Positions 56,483-64,000 of a stretch of DNA of 64,000 nt are shown one piece after another. The stretch is from Gnetum montanum. Its lineage: Eukaryota > Streptophyta > Gnetopsida > Gnetales > Gnetaceae. The notes below the pieces were generated by a model. It saw only the letters and a program-made list of their open reading frames with translations. It did no database searches and was not told the DNA's origin. A program made the position numbers and the translations under genes. The stretch covers positions 8,948 through 72,947 of the forward strand of contig MNCI01034303.1 in NCBI GenBank assembly GCA_015680685.1, in the 5' to 3' direction. The first letter of the stretch is position 1. Every line of letters starts with the position of its first letter.

Positions 56483-57203
56483 CATAGGAGATCCCCCTAA
56501 GCCAAACTCCAGCAGACGAAGGATTTCTTCCTCTGGAACGCTGGCCCAATCAGTTCCATCCAGGCCTAAGTCAATGTTTGTCAAAGCCTTGCCTTTGTCG
56601 ACCACTGACCAGGTAGGGCATTTCAGAGGGAATTCACCTACCGACACCTCCTCAGAAGTAGTTGTGATGACCCTCTTGGGCGATTCCATCTCCACAGTTG
56701 TGTTTTGGGCAAAGGTATCGAAGGAGGAACGCAAACCCAAACCCTCCACAAACATCTCCAGTTGCCACTTTTCAATAGATACCTCTTTCAGCAACTTCTT
56801 GTACTGATGTTTATGGTTCTTCTCATCCTGACCCCACTTGCGAACCTTGGAAGCAAAAGCCTTCCAATCTTGACACTTAAGGTTCAGGAGATCAATTTGA
56901 GCTTTGCATTCCACTATTCTCCGAGTCGGTGATGCATGATGGTTTAGAAGGTTCCAATACCTGGTGTACATAATCTCTGAGGTTTGCCAAGAATGATCTC
57001 AACTTAGTCTAGCAGTGGCAAACTCATATCGAGCCTTTAAATCGTCACGCTCCTCAGTTACAGCAGAGACTTCATTTTCCTTTGCTTGTACTTGTAGCCA
57101 CAACTGTTCAACAGAACGCCTACAAGTCCACAATGACTTGGCATTGTATGCAAGGCTTTCTGCAACCCCTTCATAAACAGGCCTTGGCACCTGTTCTACT
57201 TCT
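56483..57203 (-). CDS. Antisense gene exon 6 (coiled-coil-like), 5' end in a gap
   Basis: From the gap edge it reads VEQLWLQVQAKENEVSAVTE, then one TGA (56999-57001), then CKAQIDLLNLKCQDWKAF and KKLLKEVSIEKWQLEMF, and ends before donor ATG|GTAAAC. The spacing of Leu/Val with Glu/Lys suggests a coiled coil. The family C accessory ORF has a comparable helical C-terminal half. Confidence 0.6.
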
Positions 57204-57280
57204 NNNNNNNNNNNNNNNNNNNNNNNNNNNNNNNNNNNNNNNNNNNNNNNNNNNNNNNNNNNNNNNNNNNNNNNNNNNNN
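57204..57280. other. Assembly gap of 77 N
   Basis: It lies between exons 5 and 6 of the antisense gene; a single N at 57341 is nearby. The end of exon 5 and the start of exon 6 cannot be placed. Confidence 0.95.
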
Positions 57281-57639
57281 TCCCAGAAGGTGACAAGGAT
57301 CAGGGTATGTCTTCGCTTTTAGTTGGTTTTTATTATATTANAAATCCAAGTCACCCTTGAGGAAGCTATTGAACATTTGGTTGATAGCGTCTTGGTCATC
57401 TAAGGGTGTAGTTTCAGTAGTCCTCTCTGTTAATAGCTCTGTTCCCCCGCCTTGGCTCTTCTCCGGGCTTTCCTCCTCATTGTTTTTCTCGGTACGCATA
57501 TCTTCCTCCTCTCTGATGGTTTTTAAGGCCTGTTTCCTCACTGCCCCAAACCAAAAACAGCGACAACACATAAGCAATTGAAGTAAGGGTTATAAATGAA
57601 TGAAAACGATGCAATAACAAGCGGATGAGCTTCGCTTAC

Positions 57640-58680
57640 TAGGTATCTTGAAGCGTATCCACTTCACGCGTGGCTGGTTTATCTCGGCGACTTCCTCCGC
57701 AGTGCGTTCAGTTCTTTTCAATCTTGACTTGGCTTCGCCAATGGTTTCTTTAATAACCCGCTCTGCCCGTCTGGCAGTTAAAGGTACATCCGCTGGCTCC
57801 ACCCCCATACTGTCCCATGTGTGGATGGAACCGCTAGATGATCCTCCTGTGGTAACAGACACGGACTCATCGATACCTTCTGGGGCATTCTGTGACTTGG
57901 TGGTCGCGTACAAGTGTTTGACCCATGGGTGGAATAGTTGACCCTGATCCCGTAGGACAAACTTGTTGTCCGCACGCACCACAAGAAACTCGACAAAATG
58001 GCGAAGATAGCCGGTGAAGAAGGAAAAAGTGAAGTGCGATTGTGCTTTGATGTTTGAGCGCAACCGCACTATCTCTTTATGCAAGCCCGCTAACAAAAAT
58101 TGAGCCCAGTTATACCGCAACCCAGTTTCCAAAATCTTCCGCATGATGCACACCGCCTCCACCCCAAAACTCTGCACCTGAGAAAGGGTTTTGGGAAACA
58201 CCCGTGCTCGAAATAGGGGATACAGTTCGTTCACCTCAACAACCTTTGCCTTCCCCTACATTGGGAACCCCTTGGTGCTTTTCGTCACACCAAGCCAAGA
58301 CTCCAGTTCACGGACCATTTGGAGCTCTTTGTGAGACCCGTCCAACACTACGGGTAGGCCATTTGCCAGCATGCCAAACAAGTTAGAAAAGAATACAGGC
58401 GACAGATGAAACACCACCTTGACACCCTTAATCCAGGTGCTGTACTGAGAGACAGACTCATTGAAAGAGTCCACGATCCATATCATTTCCCCAATCGAGA
58501 CATTAGGGCTTGGCGTCATAAAAAGTTCTAGGAGGCCTGCATCATCCAAGCAACAGGTGAGGGAAGGCGGAGCACGCTTACGCAGCCACTTCTGCACTTT
58601 TGCTACCTCCCCGAACTTCATTGACAAAGTTGTCTCAGTTCGGCCTGTTGTCACGGGATCCTCACCGGAAGGTACATCAA
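57640..58680 (-). CDS. Antisense gene exon 4 (globular core)
   Basis: The longest exon, 1041 bp, with one in-frame TAG (near 58256). Segments include WLRKRAPPSLTCCLDDAG, MIWIVDSFNESVSQYSTWIK, ELYPLFRARVFPKTLSQVQS, GLRYNWAQFLLAGLHKEI and FSFFTGYLRHFVEF. The last three are alignable, weakly, with the accessory ORFs of families C and D. The end (RTERTAEEVAEINQPRVKW) leads to donor CTA|GTAAGC. No signal peptide or membrane segment is seen. Confidence 0.65.
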
Positions 58681-58773
58681 CTATTAAAGCAAGTTAAAAT
58701 GACCGCATCAACCTCCTGACCCCAAAACAGTTGAACAAATCCACTAATGCATTTAATACATGCTATTACTCAC

Positions 58774-59036
58774 CGTCAGTGACAGATCTGGAAGTGCTAC
58801 CAAAGCTATGTGAAAAGACTGGCCCCTGATCTGTCTAGTCTTCATGGAGCCACCCACGAGCCTTACACATCGCAAAGGCCCTAGAAAACTGGTTATGGAA
58901 ATGGACCATTGAACCCTTCGTCTGAGCCAGTACAGCCCCGTGAAGAGTGGGGCCCGTCATAAAGGCCTCCAGAGCGACGCGAGCGAGGGCTATCCCTTCA
59001 TCCTCAATCAGAGTCCCATCTCGGTTGGTCTTTGGC
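58774..59036 (-). CDS. Antisense gene exon 3
   Basis: Acceptor TTTGCAG|G and donor GACG|GTGAGT. The reading includes LIEDEGIALARVALEAFM, AQTKGSMVHFHNQFSRAF and one TAG near the end. The 77-bp intron before it and the 93-bp intron after it are of plausible plant length. Confidence 0.65.
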
Positions 59037-59113
59037 CTGCAAATAAGCGCATGTTAAAACAAAAACTAACATTAAACGACAATCGATGAAGCAATAAAGC
59101 CAAATGGTCTTAC

Positions 59114-59524
59114 CTGGTTATTCTGTACACCGTGCCAGGAGGATTCTGGAATAGGGTGTGTGCATGGGCAGCTATAAATAATGTATTGTTGATGTAATCT
59201 AATCCCGGTGGCAGTAATGCCCACAAACACGTTAACGGGTGGGTTGACTTGGGCCCGTGGGTAGTGCCATCCTCATCAACAAACGACCCCTCGTCAATGT
59301 CTTCCATGAAGACCACGACACCTTCGGCGGCCCCCGACAGTATTGCATCAACCACACTCCGTGCGGTCACTTCGTCAAAAAATGACCACATAGCCACTTC
59401 AAAATTGGTTAACAAGAAAGCCAGAAATTCACCAGCACCTTCCCTGAACTAGACCCCCTTGCTATCCACGAATAGATTCGGGGGCACATCGCCATCCTCA
59501 ATGCGGCCAGCCCATGTCAGAACC
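59114..59524 (-). CDS. Antisense gene exon 2
   Basis: The exon starts with VLTWAGRIEDGDVPPNLF and includes a TAG (59449-59451) before FREGAGEFLAFLLTNFE. It ends at a very good donor, CCAG|GTAAGA. The acceptor dinucleotide is GG rather than AG, placed by phase. The 411-bp length keeps frame between exons 1 and 3. Confidence 0.6.
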
Positions 59525-59639
59525 CCGACGAGTTAAACCACAATAAGAAAGTGTTTGTTGTCCCTACAACCAATCGCAATGTTACAAAACGAAAGTTCGC
59601 ATCATAAATCGGCAAAAAAATCAGAAAATAAACTAACTG

Positions 59640-60315
59640 TTTACGCCTAGCGTATACGTTGTACACAGAGTGTATATGCCAACTCTACAACACGAAAAAC
59701 ACAACTTATGCCCAGCGTATACGCTATACACAGCATATACACCCACGATTTACGCCCAAGATTCGCGCTCAGCGTATACGCCGCATACAGTGTACGCTGA
59801 ACAAATTTAGCACTTAGAGCGATTTAGAATTACCATATACGATATACACAGAGCGTATACGATGATCTACACTTAGCACAAAAAACGCGGTCAATCTGAC
59901 GTATACGCTGTCTGTAGAACGTACACGCCGACTAATAGCGTAAAGAACGAAATTTAGCTCAACGTACACGCTAGCCAATTCAGTGTCTACGCTGACGCCC
60001 GAACCCCTTCACGCGTACGGCGTATACGCTGAGCAAACCCTTGATGTATATGCTCAATTTCAAGTTCGGCGTGAACAGTTTACGCTAGAAAGAAAGCGGT
60101 ATGCCGAAGACAACTGTACACGTATGGCGTATACGCCGAACAAACCCTCAGCATATATGCCGTCGTAAGAAATAGAACTTACGTCGATGACAAACGCTGA
60201 CAAACTGTTACGCTAAAACAACGTGAAAAAATGTTTACACCGTTTACGCTGCACAGATTCGGTATGCTGAAAACCCTTGTAAACCCGCTACGCTCAGCGT
60301 ATACGCCAGGATCAT
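59640..60315. repeat. GCGTATACGC motif array in intron 1 of the antisense gene
   Basis: GCGTATACG, GCGTATATGC, GTACACGC and TTTACGCT-type sites recur across almost the whole 843-bp intron 1 (59525-60367), for example CAGCGTATACGCTATACAC near 59714. The same motif set fills the element's LTR U3 and leader. Confidence 0.7.
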
Positions 60316-60367
60316 CTACGCTAGAAGGCATAAACAAAAAAAAATAGAAGCAGGGATCAAGGCTTAC

Positions 60368-60498
60368 CTCTGGGACGTCACGGACCAGGCCGGCACCTTC
60401 GACCTAGGCAGACCCTGCAACATGGCCTCTGTCTCCTCGGTGAAGGTTAGATCGGGACCCTTCTGCCCTTGGCCCTCCACTTCCTTGCCCTTGCCCAT
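60368..60498 (-). CDS. Antisense gene exon 1
   Basis: It starts with ATG at 60498 and is open for 43 codons plus two bases, ending GAG|GTAAGCC. It is rich in Gly, Lys and Glu at the start. The start is supported by the upstream TATA box and by the absence of another in-frame ATG before the splice. Confidence 0.65.
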
Positions 60499-60499
60499 T

Positions 60500-60707
60500 T
60501 TAGAGCGTCTACGCTAGCGATCCGCGTTCACGCTGAGTAACTGTATGCTGGCGTTAAGAAGTTAAGCCTCGGCGTCTACGTTGGGTTCAACCTTCGGCGT
60601 CTATGCTCAGGTTCCGGGTTACGCTTACGCTTACGCTCGCTTGGGTTACGCTCTACGCTGTCACTTTCAAAATAGAAAAAAAATGGACCCCCCTGCCCTT
60701 TATATAG
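60500..60707 (-). promoter_or_regulatory. TATA box and leader of the antisense gene
   Basis: On the minus strand GCTATATAAAGGG (60695-60707) is a strong TATA box, like the CTATATAAA of the LTR. The following 200-bp leader carries many GCGTAxACGC and GCGTAAGCGTAAGCG-type motifs (60510-60655) before the ATG at 60498. Upstream of the TATA box is a GACGC/GCCGCC-rich stretch (60718-60760). Confidence 0.65.
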
Positions 60708-60907
60708 CACCCGATGATGCTGACGCTGACGCCACCGCCGCTTATGCCGCCGTTGCCTTGTTTTCGCCTTTTTTTTGCCTTTTTTGCCTATTTTTCATCA
60801 AAATCTGTTGAAAACGATAAAATTTAACGAAAAATTCATTAAAAATAGGGATTATTACGTCCTGGTTCCTCCGCAGACCCCATTTTACATGTTTACGATG
60901 GTTTAAA

Positions 60908-61015
60908 CAGCCATGGCCCGATACGGCCTTAAACTGCCATTTCCCCATCCGACCATGGCCCGGTACGGCCTTAAACTGCCGCTCACTGCCTGGTAAGGCA
61001 TAAAACTGCCATACG
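60908..61015 (+). repeat. Short direct repeats at the right edge of the antisense cassette
   Basis: CATGGCCCGATACGGCCTTA followed by AACTGCC occurs at about 60912 and 60954, with a shorter relative at about 60987 (CTGGTAAGGCATAAAACTGCC). They share the CCGxxAxGxCxTTAAACT core with the array at 55758-56036 on the other side of the antisense gene. Confidence 0.65.
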
Positions 61016-61110
61016 TCCAGGTGTGACAATAATCCACCGTTATACATGTACGCATAGTCTAGAATCATCAAAAGATACGGAACAATCCCTTTGCTCATGC
61101 AACTCTCGAT

Positions 61111-61120
61111 TTATTGGCAG
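61111..61120 (+). other. Candidate 3' splice acceptor before RT
   Basis: TTATTGGCAG|GGATG lies at the very start of the RT reading frame. Ogre-type elements remove an intron between protease and RT; this acceptor would fit such an intron, which would contain the whole antisense cassette. No good matching donor was found near the protease end. Confidence 0.35.
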
Positions 61121-62346
61121 GGATGAGCTCAATGGACTGCCAACACTTAACTGCACCGTTAACCATCGACGGACCATACGGCACCATTACACGGGACTTT
61201 GACATAAACTTCATCAACTCAAGCCCACTAATGGACGACATGGTCATAGCCTCAACACAGCAAACAACAGACAATTACCAAGGCATGACAAAATTTCTTG
61301 ACATAGAAGCTGAAAACATCACCGAAGACCCATTGGCTGAAACCCCCATTACCATGCCTGATGGGGAAGTCAAAATCTTAAAATTAAGTACACTACTACA
61401 ACCACACTTGGCATAAGACATCCAGAATGTACTTAGGGAAAACATGAAAGCATTCGCTTGGTCTTATACGAACATGCCTGGGCTAGATCCTAGAATTGTC
61501 CAACACAACATTATTTTGGACCCCAAACTGAGACCGATAAAACAAAAAGCACGAAAAGTTAGACCCGAGGTGGCATTGGCTGTCCATAATGAGATCACCA
61601 AGCTTTATCAAGCTGGTTTCATTCAGGCTGTTGATTACGCCGAATGGGTATCCAACATGGTCATCGTCCCGAAGAAAAACGGAAGCATTCGCTTATGCAT
61701 CGACTTCCGAGATCTAAACGTAGCAACCATAAAAGACGACTTTCCCTTACCCAGCATCGATCAACTCATTGACTCGACTGCCGGACATGCCTTACTGTCT
61801 TTTATGGATGGTTTCTCAGGATACAACCAAATATGCATCAACCCGGAACATCAACTTCGAACCACCTTCATGACCCCATGGGGAACTTTTTGTTACACAA
61901 TGATGCCCTTTGGTCTCAAGAACGCTGGGGCCACTTATCAAAGAGCCATGACGTTTATCTTTAGCAACTATATGCTACGATCGCTCAACGATTATGTAGA
62001 TGACATCGTGGTTAAGTCAAAAATGATCAAACAACACATACAAGACCTCGACCTAGTCCTAAAACGTTGTCTAAAATATGAGCTAAGGCTTAACTCCAAA
62101 AAATGCTTCTTTGGTGTCAAAACAGGTAAGATGCTCGAATTCATAGCCTCTGAAGCAAGGATACGAGTGGACCCCGATAAGGTCAAGGCCATCACCAACC
62201 TGAAACCACCCAGTAACCTTACCGAACTTCAAGGTCTACAAGGTAGATTGCAGTTCATCAGGCGTTTCATAGAAAAATTAACAGACAAACTAAAACCTAT
62301 GAACCACCTGTTGCGTAAAAATGTCCATTTCGAATGGACTCCGTAG
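61114..62346 (+). pseudogene. Reverse transcriptase (Tat-like element)
   Basis: One frame with one internal TAA (near 61414) and a TAG at 62344-62346. Motifs in order: VIVPKKNGSIRLCIDFRDLN, LSFMDGFSGYNQI (catalytic Asp), FMTPWGTFCYTMMPFGLKNA, GATYQRAM, LNDYVDDIVVKSK (catalytic Asp pair, residues about 184-187 from the ATG at 61444), then the thumb/connection with LQGLQGRLQFIRRFI. All catalytic residues are present and the domain is full length. The frame continues past the TAG into RNase H. It copies the RNA genome into DNA. Confidence 0.85.
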
Positions 62347-62862
62347 TGCCAGGAAGCCTTCGAAAATATCAAAACATCACTTGCCCGACTGCCTACGGTC
62401 TACCCGCCCCAAAACAACAAAACGTTTTACATCTACCTTGCCACTTCAGAATCGTCCATTGCGTCTATGCTCTACCAGAAACGAGATGACGGAACCGAAG
62501 TCCCTGTATACTACTTGAGCCATGCCTTAGTTGCTCATGAAAAGAGGTACAACGACGTGGAGAGGTCATGCTTAGCTTTGGTCTTTTCCCTAAGAAAATG
62601 GCGACATTACCTCTTCTGAAACCAAGTTTACATAATCTGTAAGGACAATGTACTGAGAGCTATAACAGGAAACATATACGAAACGAGTCGAATAGCCCGA
62701 TGGAAAGCCATGATAGCTGAGTTCGACCTGTACTACGCAGTGCAATCATCGGTAAAAGGTCAAGCCATAGCAGATCAGATTGCTACATCACCAACACGGG
62801 ATCAAGTGACTATAGAGCTGGAATTCCCAGACGAAAACATAAGCGCCATAGACATAGTGCCC
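62347..62862 (+). pseudogene. First (gypsy-type) RNase H of the Tat-like element
   Basis: It is in frame with RT: FYIYLATSESSIASMLYQK, VYYLSHALVAHEKRYNDVER and LALVFSLRKWRHYL, followed by IARWKAMIAEFDLYY and QAIADQIA. The first acidic position reads Ala-Thr-Ser rather than an Asp-containing motif, as often in Tat elements. In-frame TGA at about 62620 and TAA at about 62863. Confidence 0.75.
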
Positions 62863-63435
62863 TAAGATTACGACGCCATCTTAAACTTCGATGGAGCATC
62901 CACCTCTTGAGGTGGAAGTGCAGCCACTGTAATCACCTACCCCTCCAGGGAGATCCGACCCTTTGCCTATTGCTTCAATTTTCACTGTACTAACAACATA
63001 GCATAGTACGAAGGTCTCCTTAGAGGTCTCGTGACAACACTGGCTTCAGATATCACACGGCTCATAGTCAAAGGGGATTCACAATTGGTTGTAAACCAAG
63101 TTACAGACATTTACACATGCAAAGCCCAACATTTACAACCATACTGTGACTTGGCGAAACATTTAATGAAACGACTTGAAAACATTGATGTGCAACACGT
63201 CTCTCGAAACGATAACACCATCGCAGACGCGTTAGCCACATTAGCGCTAAACATATCACCTGACATGTTCCATGCCTTACCAAGCTCTGTAACCAACTAT
63301 GCTAAACCAATAATCAATACTCCCGACATATTGCCGATCACATCTGTTAGTACAACACACGCAATAGAATGGTATGATGACATAAAAGAGTACCTCCTAC
63401 GCGGCGAAACACCACGACATCTAACAAATGCATAG
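62863..63435 (+). pseudogene. Second (archaeal-type) RNase H of the Tat-like element
   Basis: It reads ILNFDGAST, then YEGLLRGLVTTLASDITRLI, KGDSQLVVNQV, and VQHVSRNDNTIADALATLAL. The four acidic catalytic positions (Asp in NFDG, Glu in YEG, Asp in KGDS, Asp in IADAL) are all present. TGA near 62908, TAG near 63004 and TAG near 63433 interrupt it. A second RNase H of this type is a known hallmark of the Tat branch and supports the lineage call. Confidence 0.8.
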
Positions 63436-63723
63436 AAAGACACAGTGCAGAAACGATCGAGGCAATACACCCTCATAGGGGACACACTATGTCATCGATC
63501 CTACGAAGGCATATTGCTAACATGTGTAAGTAGTGATGATGCCCAAATGATTGTTGATCAAGTACATGAGGGACTATGTGGAGGACACATAGCACCAAAA
63601 GCCATGGCCACGAAAATAAGACGCTTAGGCTATTATTGGCCACACATGGAATACGACTGCTCCTCCAAAGTCAAAACATGTAACATTTGTCAAAAACATA
63701 GTAACTTAATACATGTACCGCCA
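63436..63723 (+). pseudogene. Integrase N-terminal zinc-binding region (Tat-like element)
   Basis: VHEGLCGGHIAPKAMATKIR and GYYWPHMEYDC lead to CNICQKHSN, giving the H-x5-H ... C-x2-C pattern of the integrase zinc-binding domain. It is in frame with RT. It ends at the single N (63725). Confidence 0.8.
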
Positions 63724-63725
63724 AN

Positions 63726-64000
63726 CCTTTGACAATTATCACTGACAACAGGCCGCAATTTAGTAGTGCCAAAACAAAAACCTTTTACGACAGTCTGGGG
63801 ATCAAACACTCGTTTTCCTCTCCTTACTATCCTCAAAGCAATGGGCAAGCAGAAGCAACCAATAAGACGATCATAACGATACTTAAGAAAATGCTTACCC
63901 AAAGCAAAAGGAAGTGCCACGAGCAATTACTATATGCATTATGGGCATGCCACACTACACACCGAACGTCAATAGGTAAAACTCCGTACAGTCTTGTTTA
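63726..64000 (+). pseudogene. Integrase catalytic core, partial (Tat-like element)
   Basis: It is in a different frame from the zinc-binding part, after the N: TIITDNRPQFSSAKTK, then FSSPYYPQSNGQAEATNKTI, giving the second Asp and the Glu of the D-D-E set. The first Asp segment and roughly 60-70 residues normally lying before TDN are missing at the N. It runs off the window end at GKTPYSLV. Confidence 0.75.

Larger units (their letters stand above)
56282..60498 (-). pseudogene. Multi-exon antisense accessory gene inside the Tat-like element
   Basis: Read on the minus strand, exons are 60498-60368, 59524-59114, 59036-58774, 58680-57640, 57540 to about 57343, (gap) 57203-56483 and 56383-56282. 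Donors are GAG|GTAAGC, CAG|GTAAGA, ACG|GTGAGT, CTA|GTAAGC and ATG|GTAAAC. Acceptors are TTGCAG, TTAATAG, GGGGCAG and TCTCAG; only the acceptor of exon 2 is damaged (GG). Phases agree at every junction not hidden by the gap. The protein starts MGKGKEVEGQGQKGPDLTF, has a globular middle (exons 2-4), an acidic exon 5, a coiled-coil-like exon 6 and a Gly/Pro tail ending GSKGDDPPVMDA. Stops occur once each in exons 2, 3, 4, 6 and 7, all of the CAG or CGA type. A TATA box lies 200 bp upstream. Function unknown; the exon-4 core may be related to the sense accessory ORFs of families C and D. Confidence 0.75.
50099..64000 (+). mobile_element. Tat/Ogre-like Ty3/gypsy retrotransposon, 5' 13.9 kb
   Basis: The order is 5' LTR, primer site, leader, gag-protease, a 5.3-kb insert with an antisense gene, RT, RNase H, a second RNase H, integrase; the window ends in integrase. 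The RT motifs (MMPFGLKNAGATYQRAM, YVDDIVVKS) and the dual RNase H are hallmarks of the Tat branch. It is clearly younger than its neighbours: gag (610 codons), protease (292) and RT (301) are each open over long stretches. The LTR start is uncertain (50041 or 50099). The element is more GC-rich than the flanking DNA. Confidence 0.85.

Noticed and set aside
56282-60498. The antisense gene as a host gene captured by chance insertion of the element
   Set aside because: The element's own motif set fills its leader and intron 1, and related repeats flank it on both sides, which fits an integral cassette better; not fully excluded without other copies.

Overview
The window looks like intergenic DNA from a plant, probably a seed plant with a large, repeat-rich genome. 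I found no host gene, tRNA, rRNA or CRISPR. Nearly everything assignable is nested, decayed LTR retrotransposons of types known from plant genomes: Athila-like and Tat/Ogre-like Ty3/gypsy elements and Ty1/copia elements, plus one hAT-like DNA transposon relic. The species cannot be told from the sequence.

Layout. 1-4900: 3' part of an Athila-like element (family A, + strand) with gag-protease but no RT/integrase, sitting in the 5' LTR of a gag-only copia element (copia I, 4901-10711). Copia I also holds a solo LTR (8260-9073, target duplication ATTGT). 10712-14347: a minus-strand copia protease/integrase relic and AT-rich DNA. 14348-34153: a second gag-only copia element (copia II), split by an Athila-like element with all pol domains (family C, 18317-32298, minus strand, target duplication CTATG). 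Family C is itself split by a solo LTR (25772-26606, target duplication CCACT). 34795-41366: family B (minus), with both LTRs, a 662-codon gag with no pol, and an accessory ORF. 41640-42420: hAT transposase relic. 42782-48060: family D (minus), 5'-truncated, with gag end, protease and accessory ORF but no RT/integrase. 48061-50098: unassigned, with a 62-bp tandem repeat. About 50099-64000: a much better preserved Tat-type element (+ strand) with 5' LTR, gag-protease, RT, two RNase H domains and integrase, running off the window.

Most interesting content. (1) Between protease and RT of the Tat element lies an antisense gene (60498 to 56282). It has its own TATA box and at least seven exons. 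Four of its exon junctions keep one reading frame; three of these have canonical GT/AG sites and the first has a damaged acceptor. The cassette is flanked by two arrays of related short repeats. (2) Families A to D carry a sense-strand accessory ORF after gag/pol, with a globular region, a coiled coil and a proline-rich tail. This resembles the layout of the antisense gene. (3) Each element family has its own short motif array in the LTR promoter (GCGATATCGC-type, GTCGATGAGGCCTCATCGAC-type, GCGTATACGC-type, GATGTCT-type). In families B and C the same palindrome recurs inside the element just upstream of a TATA box that precedes the accessory ORF. This suggests internal promoters sharing LTR control sites.

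Most coding regions are interrupted mainly by nonsense codons explainable as C-to-T or G-to-A changes, and LTR palindromes have lost CpG. That fits long silencing by cytosine methylation. There are gaps at 19094-19567 and 57204-57280, and single Ns at 38335, 57341 and 63725; the last hides a missing piece of integrase.
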